Assembly (NCBI RefSeq): GCF_014654205.1
Contig: NZ_BNAW01000015.1
Coordinates: 1-64,000 of the forward strand
Reading direction: 5' to 3'
DNA length: 64,000 nucleotides
Source of the DNA: Amycolatopsis bullii
Lineage (GTDB): Bacteria > Actinomycetota > Actinomycetes > Mycobacteriales > Pseudonocardiaceae
A program made the position numbers and the translations under genes. Below the pieces are notes generated by a model. It ran no database searches and was not told the DNA's origin. It was given only the letters and a program-made list of their open reading frames with translations. Shown piece after piece: positions 25,124 through 34,164 of this stretch (position 1 is its first letter; every line of letters begins with the position of its first letter).

Positions 25124-26232
25124 GGCAGCATCGCCCGCACGAGCGTCGGGCCACCGGCCGGACTCACCACGCCGAACAACCCGTCCGCGGCCGCCACACG
25201 CCGCGCCAGGCCCTCGAGCCCGTCGCCACCGGTGGTCCTGGCGCCGCCCGAGCCGTCATCGGTGACATCCACCACGATCTTCTCGTGGTCGCCGTGGACG
25301 TCGATGGCGATCCGCGTCGCGCCGGAGTGCTTGACCGCGTTGGTGACGGACTCCGACACCACGAAGTAGATGACGGTCGCCAGCGGGAGCAACGGTTCTG
25401 CGGTGAGCGTGTACCGCAGTTCGACAGGGGTCGTCGCTCGTTCGGCGAGGGACTCGAGAGCGGCTCGGAGGCCGCTTTTGTCCAGCCCGATCGGATACAC
25501 CTGCCAAGCGACCTCACGCAGCTCGCGCAGCGATTCCTGCACTTCCTCGTGCGCTTGCCGGACCAGGTCGGCGTTCCCCGTGCGCCGGGCCCGGCCGAGC
25601 AACAGGCCCAAGGCGACCAGCCGCTGCTGCACGCCGTCGTGCAGGTCGCGCTCGATGCGGCGGCGTTCACCGTTCACCGCCTCGACGACCTCCCGGCGAG
25701 TGTCGAAGAGGTGGGACATCCGGCGCTCCATCACCGCCCGGCGGCTCGGGCGGAGGCATCGGCTGGCCACCCGCTCGTCCAGCACGGCGACACCGGCCAT
25801 CCCCTGCCAGCAGAGGAACACCGCGATCACCGCCGCCGCGGCGATCAGCAGCCAGTCGACGACGGTGCCGATGCCCCGGCCACCGGGTGCACGTCCGGTG
25901 ACCAGCTGCCCGCTGTAGAACACGGCCGTCACCACGCCGGCGCCGAGGCACGCCCAGACGCCCAGCCCGAGCAGGCCGACGGGGGCGCGCAGGAGGAGGT
26001 ACCGCAGCGCGCGGTGGTCGTCGTAATCCTCACTGATGTAGTTGTCAAAGAACACCCGCTGCCGACGGCGTTCGACGTCGGTGAACTTCCGGGCGCCGCG
26101 CAAGACGGCCTCGCGCGTCGCGGGAACGACGAGCAGAGGCGCACTCACCACGACGTACAGCACCTCGGCGAGCGCGATGAGCGCGCCGAGGCCGACGCCT
26201 GCTGTCGTGTGTGCGGCCCGGATGATCACCAT
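25114..26232 (-). CDS. Two-component sensor histidine kinase (HisKA_3, NarX/DesK-like)
   Basis: A 372-residue membrane kinase with four hydrophobic segments in two pairs (about 10-40 and 80-150) forming a short-loop sensor, then the HisKA_3 dimerisation helix with phosphoacceptor His in ERDLHDGVQQRL (about 200) and a compact ATPase domain (SESVTNAVKHSGAT near 290; DDGSGG). Loops are small, so it probably senses a membrane or intramembrane cue. It precedes and overlaps the response-regulator gene. It is divergent from dedA, with about 100 bp between start codons. Confidence 0.92.
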   Translation of the reverse strand: MVIIRAAHTTAGVGLGALIALAEVLYVVVSAPLLVVPATREAVLRGARKFTDVERRRQRVFFDNYISEDYDDHRALRYLLLRAPVGLLGLGVWACLGAGVVTAVFYSGQLVTGRAPGGRGIGTVVDWLLIAAAAVIAVFLCWQGMAGVAVLDERVASRCLRPSRRAVMERRMSHLFDTRREVVEAVNGERRRIERDLHDGVQQRLVALGLLLGRARRTGNADLVRQAHEEVQESLRELREVAWQVYPIGLDKSGLRAALESLAERATTPVELRYTLTAEPLLPLATVIYFVVSESVTNAVKHSGATRIAIDVHGDHEKIVVDVTDDGSGGARTTGGDGLEGLARRVAAADGLFGVVSPAGGPTLVRAMLPWR

Positions 26233-26323
26233 TCGAGGCTAGCCAGATCGGCGGCGGCGCGTACTGCGGTTTTCCGCAATCATCCGGGTGGTCTTCCGCA
26301 ATGCCCTGACCAGCCCGAATTCC

Positions 26324-26329
26324 TAGGTT
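26324..26329 (+). promoter_or_regulatory. Candidate -10 box of the DedA gene (leaderless)
   Basis: TAGGTT lies 7 nt upstream of ATG 26337, with no ribosome site between them. Confidence 0.35.
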
Positions 26330-26336
26330 CGACGGC

Positions 26337-27008
26337 ATGGACCTGTTGCTCACCACCACCACCGCCACCGCCGAACCGATGACCGGACTGGCCGGCTGGG
26401 CCGTCGGCCTCATCGACGCGCTCGGCGGCCCCGGTGCCGCGATCATCGTCGGGCTCGACAACCTGTTTCCCCCGATTCCCAGCGAGCTCGTGCTGCCACT
26501 GGCCGGGTTCTCCGCCAGCCGGGGCGCGTTCACCTTGCTCGGCGCGCTGTTCTGGACGACGCTGGGCTCGCTCGCCGGCGGGGTGATCGTCTACTGGCTC
26601 GGCGCCCTGCTCGGCCGCGATCGCACCCGCGCGCTGATGAGCCGCATCCCGCTGATGACCGTGGCGGACTTCGACCGCACGGAAGCGTGGTTCACCCGCC
26701 ACGGCGGCAAGGCGGTGTTCCTGGGCCGGATGGTGCCGATCTTCCGCAGCCTGATTTCCCTGCCGGCGGGCGTCGAGCGGATGCCGTTCGGCCGGTTCCT
26801 GCTGCTCACCACGGCGGGCAGTCTGTTGTGGAACACGGCGTTCGTGGTCGCGGGCTACCTGCTCGGCGAGAGCTGGTCACTCGTCGACCGCTACGCGTCG
26901 GTGTTCCAGTACGTCGTGCTGGCGGCGGTGGCGCTGGCGATCGGGCTGTTCGTCGCAGGCCGCCTCCGCAACCGCCGCCCGGCCGGCCACCGCCGCGGGC
27001 CGGCCTGA
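26337..27008 (+). CDS. DedA family membrane protein
   Basis: A 223-residue polytopic membrane protein. LDNLFPPIPSELVLPLAGF (about 40-60) and FLGRMVPIFRSLISLPAG with a later GSLLWNTAFVVAGYLLG are the hallmark DedA/SNARE-associated motifs, including the Glu and Arg residues needed in characterised members. DedA proteins act in membrane homeostasis; some are undecaprenyl-phosphate or phospholipid flippases. The C-terminus is strongly basic. It is divergent from the two-component system, which might control it; this is inference from position only. Confidence 0.9.
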   Translation: MDLLLTTTTATAEPMTGLAGWAVGLIDALGGPGAAIIVGLDNLFPPIPSELVLPLAGFSASRGAFTLLGALFWTTLGSLAGGVIVYWLGALLGRDRTRALMSRIPLMTVADFDRTEAWFTRHGGKAVFLGRMVPIFRSLISLPAGVERMPFGRFLLLTTAGSLLWNTAFVVAGYLLGESWSLVDRYASVFQYVVLAAVALAIGLFVAGRLRNRRPAGHRRGPA

Positions 27009-27200
27009 CGAAGTGCACCACCCCTTCGGCGCAGTGGCGTGTCTCAGCAACATCTTGCGTCACATGCGTCCCAGAAAGGCTCTGACCTGCAGATTCGCGG
27101 ATTCACTCGAACGGATGAGCGGCCAAAACGCTGGAAATTGTCGGACCCTCGAACTACTGTTCGACGTGCAGCAACCGAACACAAGTTCGAGGGGACGTCC

Positions 27201-27962
27201 ATGACGATCGCACCGCTCCGCCCCGGTACTCCCGCACCGCCGGTCCAGACTCTGCCACCGGGGTCGTGGCACGGCCGGCTGTGGGTGTCCGACCTGCCGC
27301 TGACCCGGCCCGAGCGCTACCTCGGCTGCGTGGCCGAGTTCGAGCGGTCCGGGCTCTGGCCGGTGCTGATCCCCCACGACCAGCGCTTCGCGGCGAACGG
27401 CGAGGACTGGATCGACGACCGCGGCCGGCTCGCCCCGGCGGGCCACCGAGTGGCAGCGGCCGACCCGGCGGCAGCCCTGTCCCGCTGGTGGGACGGCTCC
27501 TGCTGCGACGGCGCCTGCCTGAGGCCGTTCGGCGCCCGGTTCCCGGGGCTGGCCAAGCGCAGCCCGCGCCGGTCCGACCCGTTGGCCGAAGCGGGCAACA
27601 CGGGCTCGATCCTGGCCACCCGCGAACCCCACCGCCTCGGCTTGGTCCAGACCGAGCGACCGGCCGACATCCCGGCCCTGCTCGGCTGGACGGGCATGAT
27701 CAAGTGCACCGATCAGGTGGCCGAGCTGTCGGCGGTGTTGCGCAGCTGGGAGGACAGGTTCGGGGCCACGCTGGTGGTCCTGGGCTTCGACGCGATCGAG
27801 CTATCGGTGGCGGCCCCGCCGCGGAACCAGGCGCGCGCCCTGACGGTGGCGGCGGAGCATCGGGCATTCAGTTTGCCTACGTTTGCGGGGCAGCCGGGGA
27901 ATCTGCGGGAGTACGCGTCCGGGTTGGTGCAGTCGCGGCATTGGCGGTTCTCCTGGGCGTGA
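27201..27962 (+). CDS. DUF4253 domain protein
   Basis: A 253-residue cytoplasmic protein. The C-terminal half matches DUF4253: DIPALLGWTGMIK, AVLRSWEDRFGATLVVLGFD, VAAPPRNQARALTVAAEHRAF and a closing HWRFSWA. The N-terminal half (WHGRLWVSDLPLTRPERYL; LWPVLIP) is typical of actinomycete members. No catalytic role is established for the family. GAGGGGAC precedes ATG 27201; the longer opening at 27039 lacks a site and codon bias. A repeat-rich region follows. Confidence 0.85.
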   Translation: MTIAPLRPGTPAPPVQTLPPGSWHGRLWVSDLPLTRPERYLGCVAEFERSGLWPVLIPHDQRFAANGEDWIDDRGRLAPAGHRVAAADPAAALSRWWDGSCCDGACLRPFGARFPGLAKRSPRRSDPLAEAGNTGSILATREPHRLGLVQTERPADIPALLGWTGMIKCTDQVAELSAVLRSWEDRFGATLVVLGFDAIELSVAAPPRNQARALTVAAEHRAFSLPTFAGQPGNLREYASGLVQSRHWRFSWA

Positions 27963-28005
27963 GGGCGGTACAGCGGACCGCGGTCGGGCCAGGAGCTGGG
28001 GGCAG

Positions 28006-28230
28006 GCGGGCTGGGACCCAGGGACCAGCAGGCCGGGGCTGCGGGCGCGGGTCGAGACCAGAAATCGGCGGGTTGGGACCAGCGGGTTGGGACCAGCGAC
28101 CGGCAGGCCGGGCCAGCGGGACGAGGCCAGGGTCCCGGGACCCGAGCGGCGCAGCGGCCACCAGCCGGCGGGTCGGGACCGGGGCGGCCGACTGTCAGCC
28201 ATCGGCGGGTCGGGACCAGAAACCGGCGGC
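28006..28230 (+). repeat. G-rich quasi-repeats with core GGGTTGGGACCAG
   Basis: The pattern CGGCGGGTYGGGACCRG recurs irregularly at least six times, including near 28069, 28084 and 28203. Runs such as GGG-TT-GGG occur in close succession on the plus strand, so G-quadruplex formation in DNA or RNA is possible. Confidence 0.6.
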
Positions 28231-28294
28231 AGCCAAGGCCCGGCGGCCCGGAGCAGCGCAGCGCAGCGAAGCCGCCGAACCGGCCACCCAAAGA

Positions 28295-28440
28295 GCTGGG
28301 TGGTCATCCCGTCGCCTGAGGCCGTCAAATCACTTTGAGCCGGGCCCGCAACCACAAGACCAAAGCGAGACAACAGCGCAAGCTTGCGGGCCCGGCTCAA
28401 AGTGATAGGCCTCGCGCAGGCGACGGGATGACCACCCAGC
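28295..28440. repeat. Nested inverted repeat with two perfect 23-bp arm pairs
   Basis: Outer arms 28295-28317 and 28418-28440 are exact complements over 23 bp. Inner arms 28329-28351 and 28384-28406 are exact complements over another 23 bp. The loop 28352-28383 contains GCGAGACAACAGCGCAA (28365-28381), repeated directly at 28456-28472. Small palindromes flank it: CCACCCA/TGGGTGG (28284-28303) and GGATGGCCATCC (28475-28486). The outer arms differ only by an extra GCGC on the right side. Confidence 0.9.
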
Positions 28441-28642
28441 GACCCACCCGAAAACGCGAGACAACAGCGCAAAGGGATGGCCATCCCAGAGCCTGCCCGT
28501 CCGGCGAGGACAGTCTTCTCCAAGGCGCGACAGACGGCTGTCCAAGAACCCGGGTCACCTGTCCCAACCCCCGGTCCGCCCGTCCGGACCGAGCCGCGTT
28601 TGGGCCCCCCGGAGAGCGGGAATCACCTCTCCCGGAAAGGCG

Positions 28643-29488
28643 GTGAGAGCGATCGCCGAGATCCGGATCGGGACCTCAGGGTGGCGCTATCCCCCGTGGC
28701 GCGGGGTGTTCTACCCACCCAAGCTCGCGCAACGGCGCGAACTCGAGTACCTCTCGCGCCGGATGAACGCCGTCGAAATCAACGGCTCGTTCTACTCTTT
28801 GCAGCGCCCGGAACGCTACCGGGCCTGGTTCGACGAAACCCCCGACGACTTCCGGTTCGCCGTCAAGGGTGGGCGCTTCATCACGCACATGAAGCAGCTT
28901 CGGGACGTCGAGACCGCGCTCGCGAACTTCTACGCCTCCGGTGTCCTCGCCCTCGGCGCGAAACTCGGGCCCTTCCTATGGCAGCTCCCGCCGCGGCTGT
29001 CCTTCGATCCCGATCGGCTCGCGAACTTCTTCGCCTTGCTCCCGCGCACCACGACCGACGCTGCCCAGCTGGCGACGAAGCACGACGACAAGCTGAAAGG
29101 CACGCCGTACCTCGAAGCGGAAACGAAAAGACCGCTGCAGCACGCCCTGGAGGTCCGGCACCCCAGCTTCGCCGAGCCCACCGCCAAGAAGCTCCTCGAA
29201 GAACACGGCATCGCCCTCGTGGTCGCCGACACCGCCGGCAAGTGGCCGTTCCTCGAAGACCAGACCGCCGACTTCGCCTACGTCCGGCTGCACGGCGACG
29301 AAGAGCTCTACGTCAGCGGCTACTCCGACAAAGCCCTGCGCACCTGGGCCGAAAGGATCCGGCGGTGGCACGACGGCGGGCGGCGGGACGTGCACGTCTA
29401 CTTCGACAACGACGTCAAGGTCGAGGCTCCCCGGAACGCCGAATGCCTCGCCGACCTGCTCGGTGTTGCCCCGATCACGAGACAGTGA
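28643..29488 (+). CDS. DUF72 (YecE-like) protein
   Basis: A 281-residue protein with the DUF72 TIM-barrel-like signature: IRIGTSGWRYPPWRGVFYP at the N-terminus, VEINGSFYSLQRPERY, FAVKGGRFITHMKQL, LGPFLWQLPP, ALEVRHPSF and a late YVRLHGDEELYVSGYS. The family is widespread but has no settled biochemical function. GGAAAGG lies just before GTG 28643. It converges with the SARP-type regulator, with a hairpin between. Confidence 0.88.
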   Translation: MRAIAEIRIGTSGWRYPPWRGVFYPPKLAQRRELEYLSRRMNAVEINGSFYSLQRPERYRAWFDETPDDFRFAVKGGRFITHMKQLRDVETALANFYASGVLALGAKLGPFLWQLPPRLSFDPDRLANFFALLPRTTTDAAQLATKHDDKLKGTPYLEAETKRPLQHALEVRHPSFAEPTAKKLLEEHGIALVVADTAGKWPFLEDQTADFAYVRLHGDEELYVSGYSDKALRTWAERIRRWHDGGRRDVHVYFDNDVKVEAPRNAECLADLLGVAPITRQ

Positions 29489-29527
29489 GCGGACAGTGAG
29501 CGCCGTCGGCTTGAGTGGGCGTGCGGG

Positions 29528-29578
29528 CCGGACCGGCTCGCGTGCTGCCACTGGGGGTCGGCACGTGCGCCGGTCCGG
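29528..29578. terminator. Bidirectional terminator-like hairpin
   Basis: 10-bp arms CCGGACCGGC (29528-29537) and GCCGGTCCGG (29569-29578), with further pairing of GCGTGC and GCACGTGC inside, lie between the convergent DUF72 and regulator genes. Confidence 0.6.
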
Positions 29579-29596
29579 TTCCGAGAACAGCGCCGC

Positions 29597-32376
29597 TCAA
29601 ACGCCCACCACGACCAGCGCCGCCAGCTTGGCGCGGACGTCGTCCGCGTCCGGGTGGCCCAGTTCCGTCAGCAGGCGCACCGAGCGGAGCCAGCACTCGC
29701 GGGCCTGCGCCGCGTCGCCGTGGCGCAGATAGACCTGGCCCAGCTGGGCCAGGACGTCCGCCGCCTCGTACTGCTCGTCCATGGCGAAGAACATCTCCAC
29801 CGAGTCGCGGATGCACGCGATGCCCTCCTCGAGCCGGCCGAGGCCGATCAGGGCCAGGCCGCGCGTGTGCTGCGTGAACCGCGTGTCCACCGGACGCCCG
29901 TCCGGGCCCAGGATCGCCAGCGCCGCGTCGGCCAGGCGCAGCGCCTGCTCGTGGTCGCCCATCGACGTGCAGATGTCGCCCAGCGCCCGCAGCACGCTCG
30001 CCTCGAAGTGCCCCAGCCCCAGCTCGCGGACGATCGCCAGCGCCTGCACGCCGTGCTCGTACGCCCAGGTGCAGTCTTCGAGGTTGTGCGCCGCCATCGC
30101 CAGGTTGTACTGCGCCCGCGCCTCGCCTTCGCGCGCCTCGAGCTCGCGCTGGATCGCGAGCACCTGCTCCAGGTACCGCCGGGACTCGGCGTACTGCCGG
30201 GCGACGCCGTTGACGACGCCGAGCCCGCTCAGGATCCCCGCCTCGCCCGGCCGGTGACCGCTCGCCCGCGCGGCTTCGAGCGCCACCGCGAACACCGAGC
30301 GCCAGTCGTCGAGCCGCGAGCGCGTCACGAAGTAGCTCTGCAGCAGCCAGGCGAGCTTCCAGCAGACGTCGTCGCGGCCGCGGCGCCGCGCCAGGTGCAC
30401 CGCGGCGATGAGGTTGGCGTACTCCTCGCCGAACCAGTCCAGCGCCTCGTGGTACGAACCGAACGTCAGCCCGCCCTCGAGGTCGTCGAGCTCCAGCAGC
30501 CGGTAGTAGCGCTCCGGCCGCATCAGCCGTGACGCGTTCAGCGCCGACGCCAGGTACCAGCCCAGCAACCGGTCCAAAGCGGCGTCGCCCTCCGAAGCCG
30601 AATCGACCTGCGAAGCGGCGTACGCGCGGATGAGGTCGTGGAACTGGTAGCGGCCCGGGCGCGGCTGGGCGAGCAGGTGCGCGGCGGCCAGGGTTTCGAG
30701 CATCGGCCGGGTCGCGGCGACGTCCAGCCCGGCGACCGCCGCCGCGGCCGGCGCGGTGAAGTCGACGCCGGTGAGCAGCCCGAGCAGCCGCAGCAACCGG
30801 GCCGTCGACGGCTGTAAGGCCTGGTAGGAGTAGGAAAACACCGACCGGATGTTGGTGCCTTCGCCGTCGGCGAGGTCGAACGAACCGAGCACGTCGCTGT
30901 CGAGGGAGCCGACGAACTCGTCGAGCGCCAGGCCGGGGAACTGCGCCGCGCGCACGGCGAGGATCCGGATCGCCAGCGGCAGCCCGCCGCAGTAGCGCAC
31001 GAACCGCTCGGCCGCCGCCGGATCGCGGGCGACCCGGTCGAACCCGATCGTCGCCGCCAGCAGCGCGACGGCGTCTTCGTCGCCGAGCTCCTCCAGCGCG
31101 ATCCGGTGCGCGCCGTGCGTCGCGACCAGTGCACGCAGCTGCCAGCGGCTGGTGATCACGACCAGGCAGCCGGGCCCGGGCAGCAGCGGGCTGACCTGTT
31201 CGGTGCGGTTGGCGTTGTCGAGCAGGATCAGCAGCCGCCGCCCGGCCGTGTGCGTCCGCCAGCTCGCCGCGCGGCCGTCGAGGTCGCCGGGGATCGCCTC
31301 GCACGGCACGCCGAGCGCGGTGAGCATCGTCTCCAGCGCCGCCGACGGCTCGACCGGCTCGCCGGGGCCGTAGCCGCGCAGGTTGAGGTGGACCTGCCCG
31401 CCGGGGAACCGGTCCGCGATCTCGTGCGCGAAGTGCACCGCCAGGGTCGTCTTGCCGATACCGCCCATGCCTTCGACGGACGCGATCGGCGTCGACGTGC
31501 CGGCGTCAGCCGCCTCCGGCAGCAGCGCGTGCAACGCCTTGAGGTCGCCCTCGCGCCCGGAGAAGGTCCGCAGGTCGGCGGGCAGCTGGCGGGGCACCTG
31601 CGGTTCGACGCCGAGCCGGTAGAGCGCGGGAGCGGTGTCACGGTCGGCGCCGGTGAGGATCGCCTGTCGGGTGCGCTGCAGCGACGGGCCGGGGTCGAGC
31701 CCGAGCTCGTCGGCCAGCACGCCGCTGATCCGGCGGTACACCTCCAGCGCCTCGGCTTGGCGGCCCGACCGGTACAGCGCGGTCATCAGTTGCTCGTGCA
31801 GCCGCTCCCGCAGTAGGTTTTCCCTGGTCAGGCGGGTGAGTTCGGGGACGACCGTGCCGTACTCGCCGACTTCGAGCAGCGCGTCCGCCCACAGCTCGCG
31901 CACGCGCAGCCGTTCCTCGGCCAGCTGGCCGGCTTCGTCGCGGTGCAGCGCGTCGGACTCGACGTTCAGCAGCGCCGGGCCGCGCCACTGCCCGAGCGCT
32001 TCGGCGAAGTGCGCGGCCGCCCGGCGGCTCTCGCCGCGGTCCATCGCCGCCTTGCCGCGGACGGCCAGCGCGCGGAACCGGGTGAGGTCGAGCAGGTCGT
32101 CGTCGAGCTCGATCCGGTAGCCGCCGCTCTCGGTGCGGATCGCGACCTGGTCGCCCAGCGCCCGGCGCAGGCGCAGCACGTACGTCTGGAGCGCGCCCTG
32201 GAGCGGCGGCGGTCGTCGTTCCACAGCCAGCGGCCGAGCTCGTCGACCGGCACGACCCGGTTCGCGCGCAGCAGAAGGCCGGCCAGCACGATCAGCGGCC
32301 GGCTGCCCCCGAGCGGTACCGGGCGGCCGTCGGCCGTGACCTCGGCCGGACCCAGCACGCGGAAATCGAGGACCAC
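29597..32376 (-). CDS. SARP/AfsR-like regulator with NB-ARC and TPR domains, apparent one-base frameshift
   Basis: The full protein would have about 926 residues: a winged-helix Trans_reg_C domain (from GTG 32376, VVLDFRVLGPAEVTADG), a BTAD domain (RFRALAVRGKAAMDRG to LGLDPGPSLQRTRQAIL), an NB-ARC NTPase (GMGGIGKTTLAVHF) and C-terminal TPRs. The winged-helix frame and the remainder are in different frames. Near 32212, GAC-CGC-CGC-CGC-TCC should read GAC-CCG-CCG-CCG-CTC to join LWNDD to PPLQGALQTYVLRLRR, so one C is missing. The downstream frame alone (GTG 32224 to 29597, 875 aa) lacks most of the DNA-binding domain. This is a sequencing error, recent inactivation or frameshifting; family members regulate secondary metabolism. 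Confidence 0.8.
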
Positions 32377-32450
32377 GGGGTCATTCTGTCCGGAAACCCG
32401 CAGTTCGGCACCTGTTTGCGCGGTCCGGCACAGTGGCATGATCGGCCTCG

Positions 32451-33380
32451 ATGAAGGTCTACGCGATTCCCCTGCGCACCCGGTTCCGCGGCATCACCGT
32501 CCGTGAGGGGGTGCTGCTGCCCGGCCCGGCGGGCTGGGGCGAGTTCTGCCCGTTCGCCGACTACTCCGACGCCGAGAGCGTGCCGTGGCTGCGGTCGGCG
32601 CTGGAAGCGGCCGAAGCGGGCTGGCCCGCGCCGGTCCGCGACCGCGTCGAGGTGAACACGACGGTCCCGGTGGTCGAGCCCGCGAAAGCGCACGAACTGG
32701 TCCGCGCCTCCGGCTGCCGGACGGCGAAGGTGAAGGTCGCGGATCCGCGCGTCTCGCTCGCGGACGACTGTGCGCGGGTCGAGGCGGTCCGCGACGCGCT
32801 CGGCCCCGGCGGCGCGATCCGCGTCGACGCGAACATGGCGTGGGACGTCGACACGGCGGTGCGGGCGATCGCGGACCTCGACAAGGCGGCGGGCGGGCTG
32901 GAGTACGCGGAGCAGCCGTGCCCGTCGATCGAGGACCTGGCCGCGGTGCGGCGCCGGGTCGACGTCCGGATCGCCGCCGACGAGTCGATCCGCCGCGCCG
33001 AGGACCCGCTGAAGGTGGCGGTCGCCGGGGCGGCGGACATCGCGGTCCTGAAGGTCGCCCCCCTCGGGGGTGTGCGGCGGGCGTTGGAGGTCGCCGAGGC
33101 GTGCGGGCTGCCGTGCGTGGTGTCGTCGGCGGTGGAGACGAGCGTGGGCCTGGCGGCGGGCCTGGCACTGGCCGGCGCGCTGCCGTCGCTGGAATTCGCT
33201 TGTGGACTCGGGACGCTTTCGTTGCTGGAAGGGGACGTCTGCCCAGCATCACTGTCCCCTGTGGACGGTTTCCTCCCGGTTCCTCGTACCGCTCCGGAAC
33301 CCACGGCGGCCTACGCAGCGTCACCCGAGGTCGCGGCGGCCTGGGAAGACCGGCTGAACCGGGTCCGCGCGCTGAGCTGA
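32451..33380 (+). CDS. menC: o-succinylbenzoate synthase
   Basis: A 309-residue enolase-superfamily enzyme. Acid/base Lys residues lie in TAKVKVAD (about 92) and VLKVAPLGG (about 200), and metal ligands in RVDANMAW, EYAEQPC and IAADES. It would dehydrate SHCHC to o-succinylbenzoate in menaquinone synthesis; N-acylamino-acid racemase activity occurs in Amycolatopsis relatives, but the short length and N-terminus (MKVYAIPLRTRFRG) fit actinobacterial MenC. No other men gene is in the window. The stop codon lies inside a strong hairpin. Confidence 0.9.
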   Translation: MKVYAIPLRTRFRGITVREGVLLPGPAGWGEFCPFADYSDAESVPWLRSALEAAEAGWPAPVRDRVEVNTTVPVVEPAKAHELVRASGCRTAKVKVADPRVSLADDCARVEAVRDALGPGGAIRVDANMAWDVDTAVRAIADLDKAAGGLEYAEQPCPSIEDLAAVRRRVDVRIAADESIRRAEDPLKVAVAGAADIAVLKVAPLGGVRRALEVAEACGLPCVVSSAVETSVGLAAGLALAGALPSLEFACGLGTLSLLEGDVCPASLSPVDGFLPVPRTAPEPTAAYAASPEVAAAWEDRLNRVRALS

Positions 33381-33394
33381 GCGCGCGGACCCGG
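33359..33394. terminator. Hairpin spanning the menC stop codon
   Basis: A perfect 15-bp stem (CCGGGTCCGCGCGCT and its complement) with a 6-nt loop (GAGCTG) includes the last menC codons and TGA. It reaches within 3 bp of the convergent nucleotidyltransferase stop, so it can serve both genes. Confidence 0.8.
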
Positions 33395-33396
33395 CG

Positions 33397-34164
33397 TCAA
33401 GCCCGCCAGGCGGAGTCGTAGGCGTGCACCAGCCACTGGTTCGCCCAGTCGCGGTCGGGCTCTTCGGGCAGCGGTGAGGCACCGCGCGACAGCCGGTCGA
33501 GCCGGTCTTCCAGCTCGGCCGCGGCGGCGACGGCTTCGTCCTGGGTGTGCTTCCCGCGACGCAGATCACGCAGCCAGCTCAGCCACGGCTCGGCGATCGG
33601 CAGCGTCATCCGGCCGGTCTCCAGCAGCTCGACGCCCTGGACCCCGAGGCGGACCATGTGCATGGCGTACTTCGTGTCGAAGCCGTACTTTTCGATCAGC
33701 TCGGGCCGGTTGACCCGCAGCTGCCCTTCGAGCATTCGCTTGCGCTGCGTCCGCAGGTACCCGGCGAACCGCGGGCCGGCCTGCCGCGAGACGACCCGGT
33801 CGGCGTTGGCGCGCAGCTCGTGGCCGAGCTCGGTGATCCGCACGATCTCCGCGTCCGGCACGAAAAGCGGCAGCAAGATGGTGGGATTTCCGGTCAGGGC
33901 CAGGCGCATCCACTTGCGCAGCGAGTAGACGATGAGGTCGAGGTCGCCGGGGCCGGACCGCACGCCTTCGGGCTGGGTGCGGAAAACGTACTGCTCGAAC
34001 CGCCGCAGCCCGGTGACGTATTCGGCGGGTTCGACGCACAGCCCCATTTCGTCGCGGTCATCCTGACCATCGACGGCGGTGCCGTGCAGGCCGGACCCGA
34101 CCTGGCAGCGCAGGATGGTGCCCTGCTCGGCGATCGCGGCGAACTCGGGGTTGTCGTGCTTCAT
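33397..34164 (-). CDS. Nucleotidyltransferase of the RNA-repair/YcgL-like group
   Basis: A 255-residue cytoplasmic protein of the polymerase-beta-like nucleotidyltransferase superfamily. The N-terminal GSGLHGTAVDGQDDRDEMG (about 20-38) supplies the GS motif and Asp pair for metal binding, and IVYSLRKWMRLALTGNP, FAGYLRTQRKRMLEG and KYAMHMVRLGVQGVELL match PF10127. The substrate is unknown; some relatives sit in RNA-repair operons, but no ligase is adjacent here. The start at ATG 34164 is set by conservation; the longer opening at 34260 is Pro/Arg-biased. It converges with menC. Confidence 0.85.
   Translation of the reverse strand: MKHDNPEFAAIAEQGTILRCQVGSGLHGTAVDGQDDRDEMGLCVEPAEYVTGLRRFEQYVFRTQPEGVRSGPGDLDLIVYSLRKWMRLALTGNPTILLPLFVPDAEIVRITELGHELRANADRVVSRQAGPRFAGYLRTQRKRMLEGQLRVNRPELIEKYGFDTKYAMHMVRLGVQGVELLETGRMTLPIAEPWLSWLRDLRRGKHTQDEAVAAAAELEDRLDRLSRGASPLPEEPDRDWANQWLVHAYDSAWRA

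Larger units (their letters stand above)
27963..28642. other. 680-bp gene-free, repeat-rich stretch
   Basis: No supported gene. The left part (about 27963-28270) is Gly/Arg-biased in all frames and built from imperfect copies of CGGCGGGTTGGGACCAG. The middle (28284-28486) is a cascade of inverted repeats. The right part leads to the DUF72 gene. Open frames here arise from composition, not coding. Confidence 0.7.

Noticed and set aside
27963..28642. Several 90-240-codon frames in the repeat region
   Set aside because: They are made of Pro/Arg/Gly/Ser low complexity from repeated DNA, overlap one another on both strands and have no ribosome sites.
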